This document shows, piece by piece, positions 26,520 through 35,161 of a stretch of DNA of 40,519 nucleotides. How positions within the stretch are numbered: the stretch's first letter is position 1; every line of letters starts with the position of its first letter. Origin of the DNA: DASRDU01 sp035560235. GTDB lineage: Bacteria; Acidobacteriota; Blastocatellia; RBC074. A model generated the notes under the pieces. That model had not been told where the DNA came from, searched no databases, and saw nothing but the letters and a program-made list of their open reading frames with translations. The stretch covers positions 1 to 40,519 of the forward strand of contig DATMAG010000121.1 of NCBI GenBank assembly GCA_035560235.1. The letters are read 5' to 3'. The translations under genes were made by a program, and so were the position numbers.

Positions 26520-27506
26520 TCAGAATCCGGTCAGCGGCGCGCTGCCTGTGCCGGATGAAATGACTGACTCGCGCAACGGGTTCGGGCCGCCTGCCGAATC
26601 AGGTCTGCGCTGGCGCGGCCCCTGACTCTGGCGAAAGCGCAGTGCTTCGACCAGAAAGTTGCCAAACAGCATGCGCCCGTCGCGGCTTTCGTTGGGATGT
26701 TCCCAGTATTTGTCCAGATTCCAGTCCTGAAATGATTTCTCGAGATGGAACTGCACGCCGTAAATCAGATGCTGCGCGGTGCGACGCACGAACATCTGAA
26801 TCTCTGACAGATAGCCGCGCGCCAGTTGTCTGAAACCTTCGGGCAACCGATCAACCTGCAGCCCGTGATTCTGCCAGACGCGCAGCAGGTGGCGGCGGTG
26901 CGTGTACCGTTGCCAGCGCGGTTCGGCGCGGTCGTCAACGCCTGAAAAGATCGGATCTTCAGGATCGGTGATTTTGACAAACCGATACTGATATTCAATC
27001 AGGCGATTCGTGCGCCGCTCCGCCGGCAGTTTGCCATCAAGCGTCGTAATCGTCGCGCCAAAAGCCTGTCCGACCAGCTGATGCCCGCCGCAGATGGCCA
27101 GCACCGGCACACGGTTGGTTCTGATGAACCGGTTGAAATTCCCGATCAGTTCAGGGTTGTAAAAATCGAAATCCCGCAGCGTCCCGCTCAGCAGCAGCGC
27201 GTCCGGGTCGAGTTCATCCATCAGCTCTTCGCTCAGCTCGGAAAAATGAACCGTGCGCACCCAGGGATTTCTGACCAGCTTGCGCACATTGGTTTCAATG
27301 TTGAGCAGCGCGAGTCCGGCAATGTGGCGCTCGGTTTTGAGCCACTTCTCCTCGTCAAAGCCGGGCGACTCGCGCGCAAGATCGGAAAAATGATGCGGCT
27401 CCGCGATCAGATCATTGACGATCACCACGCGCATCTCGTCCAGACGCGGCAGGATGGGTTCGTATTCGCAGTATTGAAATTCAGACCGCTGATGTTTGTG
27501 TGTCAT
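26520..27506 (-). CDS. class I glutamine amidotransferase-like protein
   Basis: A protein of about 328 residues with a class I GATase domain. Numbering from the GTG at 27518, the nucleophile elbow LAICGGHQL carries C143 and the GVQFHLE strand carries H258 and E260, a complete Cys-His-Glu triad. The N-terminal 90 residues (RVVIVNDLIAEPHHFSDLA, ERHIAGLALLNIE) and a C-terminal segment are not typical of GuaA, TrpG or PuuD, so the ammonia acceptor or peptide substrate is unknown. It is read as a stand-alone hydrolase or as the amidotransferase half of a two-part enzyme. ATG 27506 is preferred to GTG 27518. It is first in a minus-strand run with moaD, miaA and the ThDP enzyme, and divergent from uvrA. 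Confidence 0.75.
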   Translation of the reverse strand: MTHKHQRSEFQYCEYEPILPRLDEMRVVIVNDLIAEPHHFSDLARESPGFDEEKWLKTERHIAGLALLNIETNVRKLVRNPWVRTVHFSELSEELMDELDPDALLLSGTLRDFDFYNPELIGNFNRFIRTNRVPVLAICGGHQLVGQAFGATITTLDGKLPAERRTNRLIEYQYRFVKITDPEDPIFSGVDDRAEPRWQRYTHRRHLLRVWQNHGLQVDRLPEGFRQLARGYLSEIQMFVRRTAQHLIYGVQFHLEKSFQDWNLDKYWEHPNESRDGRMLFGNFLVEALRFRQSQGPRQRRPDSAGGPNPLRESVISSGTGSAPLTGF

Positions 27507-27590
27507 AGGTTTTCTCACGGGCCGCAGCAGTTTACTACAGGTGCTTCCGCGATGTGGAGCCGAATGTCCGCAGCCGCGCCAGGGTGTGAT

Positions 27591-27620
27591 TTGTCAAAGC
27601 CTGTTTCAATCAACTAGAAT
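27591..27620 (+). promoter_or_regulatory. candidate sigma-70 type promoter for uvrA
   Basis: TTGTCA (27591-27596) and TAGAAT (27615-27620) are separated by 18 bases, about 70 bases upstream of the uvrA start, in the 182-base gap shared with the divergent amidotransferase gene. Both boxes are one mismatch from the TTGACA/TATAAT-type consensus or close to it. No SOS-type operator is recognised. Confidence 0.45.
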
Positions 27621-27688
27621 CGCTGTTTCGTTTCATCATCAGATTCTGATCTGTATTGAGCTGTGCCAGAACTATTACCGGAGTAATA

Positions 27689-30556
27689 ATGTCTGATCGT
27701 GAAGCCATCGTCGTGCGCGGCGCGCGCGTGAACAATCTCAGAAACATCAGTTTTGAAATCCCGCTCAATGCCCTGACGGTCGTCACCGGCGTCAGCGGTT
27801 CAGGCAAGTCGTCGCTCGCCTTTGACACCATCTATGCCGAGGGTCAGCGCCGTTACGTCGAATCGCTCTCGGCCTATGCGCGGCAGTTTCTGGAACGGAT
27901 GGACAAACCCGACGTTGATGAAGTCTCGGGCATCTGTCCGGCCATTGCGATCAATCAGAAAAACTCCACTCGCAATCCCCGTTCGACCGTCGCCACTCAG
28001 ACGGAAATTTATGATTACCTCCGCCTGATCTATGCCCGCATCGGCATCACCATCTGTCGCAACTGCGGCAGCGTCGTGCGCAAGGATACGCCGCAATCGG
28101 TCGCGGATGCGGTGATGCAGCTCACTGAAGGCACGCGCTTTTACGTTCTCTTTCCCGCCTCGGCGGGCAGTGCGCTCGCCGTGAGCGAGACGACCGCCAA
28201 ACCGGCTAAAAAATCACGCTCGGCCAGAGCCGCCGCAGCCAGCCGGTCGGTCACGATCAAGGCCCATCTGATGAGCCTGATGCAGCGCGGCTTCACGCGG
28301 CTGTACGATGCCGCGCGCAATGAAATCATCGAACTGCAGACCCCCGACAGCTTCACCGGCGAGAGCTTTGATGAAATCTTCGTGCTCGTTGACCGCCTGG
28401 CAGTGCGGCCCGATGCGCGCAGCCGGCTGACGGATTCGCTTGAAACCTGCTTCAGCGAAGGCGCGGGACAGGCAGTGATTCAGACCGTCGGCGACAATCC
28501 GCAGCGGCTCTCCTTTTCAGAAAAGTTTGAGTGCAAGAACTGCGGGCTGCCTTACATTCTGCCCGAACCGCGCCTCTTCAGCTTCAACAACCCCTTCGGC
28601 GCGTGTCCGACCTGTCAGGGCTTCGGCAATACCATCGGGCTGGATCTGAATCTGGTCGTGCCGAATCGCGAACTGACGCTCGAAGAGGGCGCGATTGAGC
28701 CGTTCACCAAACCGCAGTTCAACTGGTGGCGCACGGAACTCAGGAAGTTCGCCAGACGTGAAGGCATTCCGATGGATGTCCCGTTTGCGCGGCTGAGCAA
28801 AGCGCAGCAGAAGGCGCTGCTCGAAGGCCGGAACGGATTCCCTGGCGCAAAGGGATTGTTCGACTGGCTCGAAACCAAAAAATACAAGCTGCACGTGCGC
28901 GTCTTTCTGGCGAAATATCGCGGCTACACGACCTGCCCTGAATGCAACGGCGGGCGGCTGCGCGCCGAAGCCCGCGATGTGCGCGTCGGCGGCAGCACGC
29001 TGCCCGAAGTCTGCGCGATGTCCATCAGCGAAGCCGCCGAGTTTTTCAATACGCTTGAGCTGACCGCGGAACAGAGCGCAATTGCCGACCGGCTGCTGAA
29101 AGAGGTCAGAGCGCGGCTGAAGTTTCTGCTTGAAGTCGGGCTGGACTATCTGACGCTCGACCGGCTGGCGGCTACTTTGTCAGGCGGCGAGGCGCAGCGG
29201 ATTCAACTGGCCACGCATCTCGGCTCATCGCTCGTCGGCGCGCTTTACGTGCTGGATGAACCAAGCATTGGTTTGCACCCGCGTGACAGCGCGCGGCTGA
29301 TTGCGCTCCTGAAAAATCTGCGCGACATCGGCAACACGGTGCTCGTTGTCGAACACGAAGCCGAGATGATGCGCGCCGCCGATCACATTCTCGACATCGG
29401 CCCCGGCGCGGGCGAACTCGGCGGCAATGTGGTTTACGAGGGTGCGCTGGCAGGCCTGCTCAAGAGCCAGCAATCGCTCACCGGGCGTTACCTGCGCGGC
29501 GAGCTGCAGATCAAGACGCCGCAGGAACATCGCCCCGCCCGTAAGGAACAGATCGTCATTCGCGGCGCGAGCGCGCACAACCTGAAAAATATTGACGTGA
29601 CGATTCCCCTGGGCCTGCTCGTCTGCATCACTGGAGTTTCAGGTTCGGGCAAATCAACGCTCGTGCACGATTGTCTTTACGCCGGACTCAGGCATCAGCG
29701 CGGCGACTGGCGCGGCAGCGTCGGCAGTTTCGCCGCGCTCGAAGGCGGCAGGCATCTGGATAACATTATTCTCGTGGATCAGTCGCCGATCGGCCGCACG
29801 CCGCGCTCGAACCCTGTGACTTACATCAAGGTCTACGATCTGATCCGCGAAGCCTTTGCCGACACGCGCGAAGCTCAGGCGCGCGGTTACAACGCCTCAC
29901 ACTTTTCCTTCAATGTGCCGGGCGGGCGCTGCGAAACCTGTCAGGGCGACGGCACGGTGACAGTTGAAATGCAGTTTCTGGCCGATGTCGAACTGGTCTG
30001 CGAGGAATGCAAGGGGACGCGCTTCAAATCATCAGTGCTCGAAATCAGATACAAGGGCAAAAACATTCACGAGGTTCTGAACCTGACGGTACGCGAAGCG
30101 ATGGCTTTCTTCTCGCAGCTTCCGCGCATTGCGAGTCGGCTGAAGGTTCTCGATGATGTCGGCCTCGGCTACCTGCGCCTGGGTCAGTCAGCGACGACGC
30201 TCTCAGGCGGCGAAGCGCAGCGCGTCAAACTGGCCTCGTATCTTTCAAAAAAATCCGGCGATCATTCGCTTTATATTTTTGATGAACCGACAACGGGGCT
30301 GCACTTCGACGACATCAACAAGCTGCTCGCGTCATTCAGAAGGCTGATCGAAGCGGGCAGTTCGCTCGTCGTCATCGAACACAACCTCGATGTCATCAAG
30401 ACCGCCGACTGGATCATTGACCTCGGCCCCGAAGGCGGCGCAGGCGGCGGCGAAGTGGTCGCGGTCGGCACGCCCGAACAGATTATGCAGCACGAACAGT
30501 CGCACACCGGACGCTTTCTGCTTGAACATCTGAAACAGCAGGCGGCACCTCACTGA
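27689..30556 (+). CDS. uvrA: excinuclease ABC subunit A
   Basis: A 955-residue damage-recognition ATPase of nucleotide excision repair. Two ABC modules are visible: Walker A GVSGSGKS at about 34-41 and again at about 649-656, and signatures LSGGEAQRIQLA (about 496) and LSGGEAQRVKLA (about 837). Zinc-binding modules appear as CKNC...CPTC (about 281-310) and CETCQGDG...CEECKG (about 749-775). An additional CRNCG lies near residue 120. The insertion region at about 160-195 contains a Lys/Arg/Ala/Ser-rich stretch (KPAKKSRSARAAAASRS). ATG 27689 is chosen because GGAG lies six bases upstream; an upstream start would add eleven unrelated residues. It acts with UvrB and UvrC, which are not in the window. 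Confidence 0.96.
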   Translation: MSDREAIVVRGARVNNLRNISFEIPLNALTVVTGVSGSGKSSLAFDTIYAEGQRRYVESLSAYARQFLERMDKPDVDEVSGICPAIAINQKNSTRNPRSTVATQTEIYDYLRLIYARIGITICRNCGSVVRKDTPQSVADAVMQLTEGTRFYVLFPASAGSALAVSETTAKPAKKSRSARAAAASRSVTIKAHLMSLMQRGFTRLYDAARNEIIELQTPDSFTGESFDEIFVLVDRLAVRPDARSRLTDSLETCFSEGAGQAVIQTVGDNPQRLSFSEKFECKNCGLPYILPEPRLFSFNNPFGACPTCQGFGNTIGLDLNLVVPNRELTLEEGAIEPFTKPQFNWWRTELRKFARREGIPMDVPFARLSKAQQKALLEGRNGFPGAKGLFDWLETKKYKLHVRVFLAKYRGYTTCPECNGGRLRAEARDVRVGGSTLPEVCAMSISEAAEFFNTLELTAEQSAIADRLLKEVRARLKFLLEVGLDYLTLDRLAATLSGGEAQRIQLATHLGSSLVGALYVLDEPSIGLHPRDSARLIALLKNLRDIGNTVLVVEHEAEMMRAADHILDIGPGAGELGGNVVYEGALAGLLKSQQSLTGRYLRGELQIKTPQEHRPARKEQIVIRGASAHNLKNIDVTIPLGLLVCITGVSGSGKSTLVHDCLYAGLRHQRGDWRGSVGSFAALEGGRHLDNIILVDQSPIGRTPRSNPVTYIKVYDLIREAFADTREAQARGYNASHFSFNVPGGRCETCQGDGTVTVEMQFLADVELVCEECKGTRFKSSVLEIRYKGKNIHEVLNLTVREAMAFFSQLPRIASRLKVLDDVGLGYLRLGQSATTLSGGEAQRVKLASYLSKKSGDHSLYIFDEPTTGLHFDDINKLLASFRRLIEAGSSLVVIEHNLDVIKTADWIIDLGPEGGAGGGEVVAVGTPEQIMQHEQSHTGRFLLEHLKQQAAPH

Positions 30557-30607
30557 ATCCCCCCTCGGAGCGCGAGCGGGAGGCTTGCCTGGCTTCGACC
30601 AGCGGAT

Positions 30608-33600
30608 TCAGGCGCGCCCTGCAATGTCGCGCCTCAGCATTGCGTAAACTGTCGGAGTCACGACCAGCGACAGCAGCAGCGCGACAGCCAGCCCGCCAAT
30701 GACGGAAATCGCCAGCGGCTGCAGCAGGTCTGAGCCTGCCCCGAGCGCGAGCGCAAGCGGCAGCATCCCTAAAATTGTCGCGAGCGAAGTCATCAGCACC
30801 GGGCGAAACCGCCGCCGCCCCGAACGCAGCAGCGCTTCGCGCAGTGTGTCGCCCGCCTGCAAATGATCTTCGACCGCATCAAGCATCAGGATGCCGTTTT
30901 TCGCCACAATCCCGACGACCATAATCATTCCGACCAGCGAGACGACATTGAGCGTCGTGTGCGTCACGAGCAGCGCGAGCAGCACGCCGCCGAGCGAGAG
31001 CACCGCGCCCGCGACAATTGCTGCCGGATGCGCCAGCGAGCGGAATTCAATCAGCAACACCACAAACACGAGCGCAATTGCCAGCACGAGCGCGAGCAGC
31101 AGTTGGCGGAAGCTCGCCTGCTGTTCCCGGTACAAGCCGCCGTACTCAACCGTCATCCCCGGCGGCAGCTTCACGTCCTTCGCCAACTTCGCCTGCACCT
31201 GTTTGATGGCCGTGCCGAGGTCTACGCCTTCGAGCCGCGCCGTCACCGCGACCGACTGGCGCAGGCCGTCGCGTTCGATCTCGGCCTGGCCCTGGTCGTA
31301 GTCCACGTCGGCCACTTGATCGAGCCGGAAGAATTGGCCCGAGGCGGCGCGGATTTGCAGGCCGCGCAGCGTGTCGAGCGATTCGCGTGCTGACTTCGGC
31401 AGTACGACGCGCACCGGAATCAGGCGCCCCTGTTGCAGAATTGCTGAGGCTGGATCGCCCGTCATCGCGGTCGTCACGGTTTGGGCGATGTCGCTGGCCG
31501 TGACGCCGAAGCGGGCGGCGCGTTGCGGGTCAACCTTGAAGGTCAGCGCCGGGCCGCTGATCGTCACGCCGTTGAATGTGTCCACGACGCCGGGAATCTT
31601 TTCAATCGCGTCTTTGACTTCATTCGCCGTGCGGTGCAGCGCGGCGGCGTCTTCGCTGAACAGGCGAATCTCAATCGGCGCGGGCGAACTCGTCAGATCA
31701 CCGATCAGATCGCTCAGGATGCCGACGAATTCAACGCGCAGCGCGGGTTCGCTCTTTTCAATGTCCCTGCGTAAATCACCCGTCACGTCTTCGGTCGAAC
31801 GCTTGCGGTTCGGCCTGAGCTTGACCAGGAAATCGCCCGTGTTCGGTTCGGTGATGAAGAGGCCGAGTTGCAGGCCCGTGCGCCGCGAATAACTTTCGAC
31901 TTCGGGCGTCTCTTTCAGCATCTCTTCGACGTGGCGCAGCATGCGATCAGTTTCAACGAGCGACGAACCGGGCGGCGCAACGTAATCGAGCACGAACGCG
32001 CCTTCATCGAACGCGGGCAGGAACTCTGAGCCGAGATTGCGATAAAGAATGTACGAGAAGACGCCGACCGCGAGCATCACCGCCACCACGAGCAGTTTGT
32101 GATTCAGCGCGTGATCAAGCACCCATTCGTAGCGCGCGATGATTGCGCGCAGCACCGGCCCGGCCTCTTCTTCGGTGTGCGGCTCGTTTTCATCGCCGCG
32201 TCTGAGTTTGACGAAGCGTTCCGCGAGAACAGGCGTGAACGTCAATGCCAGCACGAGCGATGTGAGCAATGCCACCGCCATCGTAAGCGCGAGCGAACGA
32301 AAGAAAACGCCCGTCACACCCGTCAATAAAGTCAGCGGCAGAAAGACGACGACCGGCGTAATCGTCGAGCCGATGATCGGCACGGTGATTTCACGAATCG
32401 CGCTCTGCACCGCTTCGTGCCGCGACTGTCCGTGCCTGAGGTGCGTGTAGATGTTTTCGACCACGACAATCGCGTCGTCAATCACCAGTCCAATCGCCGC
32501 CGCCACGCCGCCGAGCGTCATCAAATCGAATGACAACCCGACCAGCCACATCGCCAGAAACGTCGCCAGCACTGTGACCGGAATGACAAGAATCGCCACG
32601 AACGTCGTGCCCCAGTTGCGCAGGAACGCAAAGAGAATCACGACCGACAGCAGCAGGCCGATCAGAATTGCGTCGCGCACCGACTTCATCGCCTCGCGCA
32701 CGAGCAGCGATTGATCATAGAACGGCGCGACTTTTACATCCTTCGGCAACTGCGCACGCACGGCTTCGAGTTCGGCTTTGACCGCGTCCACGACCGCGAC
32801 CGTGCTGGCATAAGGCTGCCGCGTGATGTTGAGCAGCACCGCCGGATGACCGTCCGCTGAAACAATCGTGTAATTCGGCTCGACGCCGTTGCTGACTGTT
32901 GCCACGTCAGACAAGGTGACGGGAACGTTGTTGACGTTCGCCACGACAATCGCGCTCAGTTCTTCGGGCGTGCGCGCCTGCCCGCTCACGAGCGCGAGTT
33001 CGAGGCGATGGTTTTCGTCAATCAATCCGGGCGAGGCGATGATGTTGGCGTTGCGAACGGCGTCGCTGACCTGCTGCACCGAAACGCCGTGCGCGACGAG
33101 TCGTTCGGGATCAATCGTCGCGTGAAATTCGCGCACCTGCCCGCCCGCGACGGCCACGCCCGCAACACCCGGCAGCCGCGACAGGCGCGGGCGAATCGTG
33201 TAAGTCGCCAGATCGCGCAAGCTCGTCGCATCGCGCGTGTCCGAAGTCAGGCTGTAACCCGCAACCGGAAAGACCGCGAACGTCAACCGCTCAACGCGGC
33301 GAATCGAAGCCGTCGGCGGCAGCGTCGTTGACAGTTGCGACAAGCGCGCCTGCACCATCTGCAGCGTTTGCAGCATGTCCACGCGCCAGTCAAAGAAGAG
33401 ATTGATGTCAGCCGCGCCGCGTGCTGTGGTTGATTTGATGCGATTGATGCCGGGAATGCCGTTCATGGCCTCTTCAATCGGGCGCGTGACGGAAACAAGC
33501 ATCTGCGGCGCGGGCACGACGCCGTTATCCACGATGATGACGATGCGCGGAAAATCGGTCTGCGGAAAGAGCGCTGACGGCAGTTGAAAGGCTGCATAAA

Positions 33601-33676
33601 GACCCGCCGCGCAGAGCAGCGCGACGAGCACGAGAATCGCTTTCGACTGTTGCGAGACGAGCCGCGCGAGGTTCAC
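30608..33676 (-). CDS. RND efflux pump, inner-membrane permease
   Basis: A 1022-residue resistance-nodulation-division transporter that exports substrates by proton antiport as the inner-membrane part of a tripartite pump. The N-terminal helix (LVLVALLCAAGLYAAF) is followed by a large periplasmic loop, then helices containing the proton-relay residues D400-D401 and E407 in GLVIDDAIVVVENI. A second loop and the C-terminal helix bundle (GMIMVVGIVAKNGILMLDAVE) follow. The DD motif points to the hydrophobe-amphiphile (HAE) type rather than heavy-metal pumps. The gene starts at GTG 33676, overlapping the adaptor stop by four bases (GTGA), with GGAGGGG just upstream. Substrates are unknown. Confidence 0.93.
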   Translation of the reverse strand: MNLARLVSQQSKAILVLVALLCAAGLYAAFQLPSALFPQTDFPRIVIIVDNGVVPAPQMLVSVTRPIEEAMNGIPGINRIKSTTARGAADINLFFDWRVDMLQTLQMVQARLSQLSTTLPPTASIRRVERLTFAVFPVAGYSLTSDTRDATSLRDLATYTIRPRLSRLPGVAGVAVAGGQVREFHATIDPERLVAHGVSVQQVSDAVRNANIIASPGLIDENHRLELALVSGQARTPEELSAIVVANVNNVPVTLSDVATVSNGVEPNYTIVSADGHPAVLLNITRQPYASTVAVVDAVKAELEAVRAQLPKDVKVAPFYDQSLLVREAMKSVRDAILIGLLLSVVILFAFLRNWGTTFVAILVIPVTVLATFLAMWLVGLSFDLMTLGGVAAAIGLVIDDAIVVVENIYTHLRHGQSRHEAVQSAIREITVPIIGSTITPVVVFLPLTLLTGVTGVFFRSLALTMAVALLTSLVLALTFTPVLAERFVKLRRGDENEPHTEEEAGPVLRAIIARYEWVLDHALNHKLLVVAVMLAVGVFSYILYRNLGSEFLPAFDEGAFVLDYVAPPGSSLVETDRMLRHVEEMLKETPEVESYSRRTGLQLGLFITEPNTGDFLVKLRPNRKRSTEDVTGDLRRDIEKSEPALRVEFVGILSDLIGDLTSSPAPIEIRLFSEDAAALHRTANEVKDAIEKIPGVVDTFNGVTISGPALTFKVDPQRAARFGVTASDIAQTVTTAMTGDPASAILQQGRLIPVRVVLPKSARESLDTLRGLQIRAASGQFFRLDQVADVDYDQGQAEIERDGLRQSVAVTARLEGVDLGTAIKQVQAKLAKDVKLPPGMTVEYGGLYREQQASFRQLLLALVLAIALVFVVLLIEFRSLAHPAAIVAGAVLSLGGVLLALLVTHTTLNVVSLVGMIMVVGIVAKNGILMLDAVEDHLQAGDTLREALLRSGRRRFRPVLMTSLATILGMLPLALALGAGSDLLQPLAISVIGGLAVALLLSLVVTPTVYAMLRRDIAGRA

Positions 33677-35061
33677 TTTTTCCCCTCCGGCTTGTCGTCT
33701 TTTTTATCCTCAGCTTCTGATTTTTTCTCTTCCTCTTTCCCGTCATCCACCTGCACCTTCGCGCCGTCGGGTAAAGCATAGCTGCCTTCGGTGACGACGG
33801 TTTCGCCGCCCTTCAGGCCGGAGGTGATTTCAATTTTGTCGGGCGTGCGAATGCCGACCGAAACTTTTATTTCGTGCGCCACGGATTTGTTGTCAACGAC
33901 CATCACCTTGCCTTCGGCAGCGTTGCTTGCGTCAAGCGTGACGGCGGTTGTCGGCACAATCACCGCATCACCGACTGACTGAGTTGTGACAATGACCTGC
34001 GCCGAGCCGTTGGCGCGCAACCGCCCGTTCTTATTGTCGAGCGTGACCCAGACTTCAACGGAGCGATTTGTCGGATCGGCGGCGCGGCTGACGAGCGAGA
34101 CGTGGCCCGTGAACTCCTGCCCCGGTTGATCGGTCGGCTGAACTTTTGCCGCATCACCGATTCTCAGATGTGCGGCAACCGTGTCGGCGAACGGAGCTTT
34201 GACGATGACTTCGCTAAGATCGGCAATATTGGCGAGCTTCGCGCCCGCCGCCGCAAACTCGCCGCGATACTGAAACTGATCGGTCACGACGCCCGTGAAG
34301 GGCGCGCGAATCGTGGCGTAACTCACCTGCGCCTCAAGCGCGGCCAGACGTTCCTCGGCCTGTCTGACTTTGGCTTCGGCCTGAGCGCGTTCGCTCGGAC
34401 TGATCGCACTCGCGCGCAGCGTCACCGTGCGTTCAGCGAGTCGCAATTGATCTTCGGCAGTCGTGAGCGCAAGCTGCGCGGCTTCGAGGTCTTTCTTCGA
34501 GATGCCGCCGCGCTCGTACAAATCGCGCCGCCGTTCATACGTCGCCCGCGCGTTCTCGACGTTCGCCCGCGCGTCGTGCAACTCTTTTTCAGCCTGCGCG
34601 GTCGCCTGCGGAATCGTGCCTGAACCGATGTTGCGAAGGCTCGACTGCGCTTCGGCCAGGGCAGCGGCGGCTTCGGTGCGCTGCGCCTGCAAATCGCGTG
34701 ATTCGAGAATCGCAATCGGTTCGCCCGCCTTGACGACGCGATTCTTGAGCAACGCCATTTGCGCGATGGGCGCGGAAATCTTCGCGCTCACGGTCGCCTG
34801 TTGTTTGGGGAAGATCGTGCCGAGCGCGGTTGTTTGCGCCGCAATCGGCCCTCGTTCGGCCTTCGCGACGTGCACGCTGACGACGACCGGTTCGTGCTCT
34901 TCTTCGGCGGCCTTCTTCGGCCAGCGCCAGTAGAGCAGCGCGGCGAGCAGGATGAGCGTGACGGCGACGAGCAGCCAGCCGAACCTGAGTTTTCCGAGCC
35001 GCGGCTCAGGTGACGAGCCGAAGGGTTTGTTGTCAGTCAATGAATTGTCGTGTTCAGTCAT
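33673..35061 (-). CDS. RND efflux periplasmic adaptor (HlyD/AcrA type)
   Basis: A 462-residue membrane fusion protein linking the pump to the outer-membrane channel. An uncleaved-looking N-terminal helix lies at about 28-46 (WLLVAVTLILLAALLYW). The lipoyl half-motifs (ALGTIFPKQQATVSAKISAPI and VSYATIRAPFTGVVTDQ) flank a long alpha-helical hairpin. Beta-barrel and membrane-proximal domains follow. The C-terminus is a Lys/Glu/Asp-rich tail (EEEKKSEAEDKKDDKPEGKK), unusual for the family. ATG 35061 is chosen; the longer frame to 35151 would translate the inverted repeat that separates this gene from the outer-membrane factor. Confidence 0.9.
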   Translation of the reverse strand: MTEHDNSLTDNKPFGSSPEPRLGKLRFGWLLVAVTLILLAALLYWRWPKKAAEEEHEPVVVSVHVAKAERGPIAAQTTALGTIFPKQQATVSAKISAPIAQMALLKNRVVKAGEPIAILESRDLQAQRTEAAAALAEAQSSLRNIGSGTIPQATAQAEKELHDARANVENARATYERRRDLYERGGISKKDLEAAQLALTTAEDQLRLAERTVTLRASAISPSERAQAEAKVRQAEERLAALEAQVSYATIRAPFTGVVTDQFQYRGEFAAAGAKLANIADLSEVIVKAPFADTVAAHLRIGDAAKVQPTDQPGQEFTGHVSLVSRAADPTNRSVEVWVTLDNKNGRLRANGSAQVIVTTQSVGDAVIVPTTAVTLDASNAAEGKVMVVDNKSVAHEIKVSVGIRTPDKIEITSGLKGGETVVTEGSYALPDGAKVQVDDGKEEEKKSEAEDKKDDKPEGKK

Positions 35062-35080
35062 CTGATCTGGTGTGCCTGCC

Positions 35081-35154
35081 GCCGTGTCAGTGCCACGAGC
35101 GTTACTCCGGCTGGCAGCGCATTTGCGGAGCAACGCTCGTGGCACTGACACGGC
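35081..35154. repeat. 29-bp inverted repeat inside the efflux operon
   Basis: The arms at 35081-35109 and 35126-35154 are complementary at 28 of 29 positions (outer part GCCGTGTCAGTGCCACGAGC), with a 16-base loop. It sits seven bases after the outer-membrane factor stop and 19 bases before the adaptor start. Transcript from the upstream gene would therefore fold into a very stable hairpin before the adaptor is translated. Possible roles are partial termination, mRNA end protection, or a dispersed palindromic element that landed in a neutral spacer. Confidence 0.8.
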
Positions 35155-35161
35155 GTATTTC

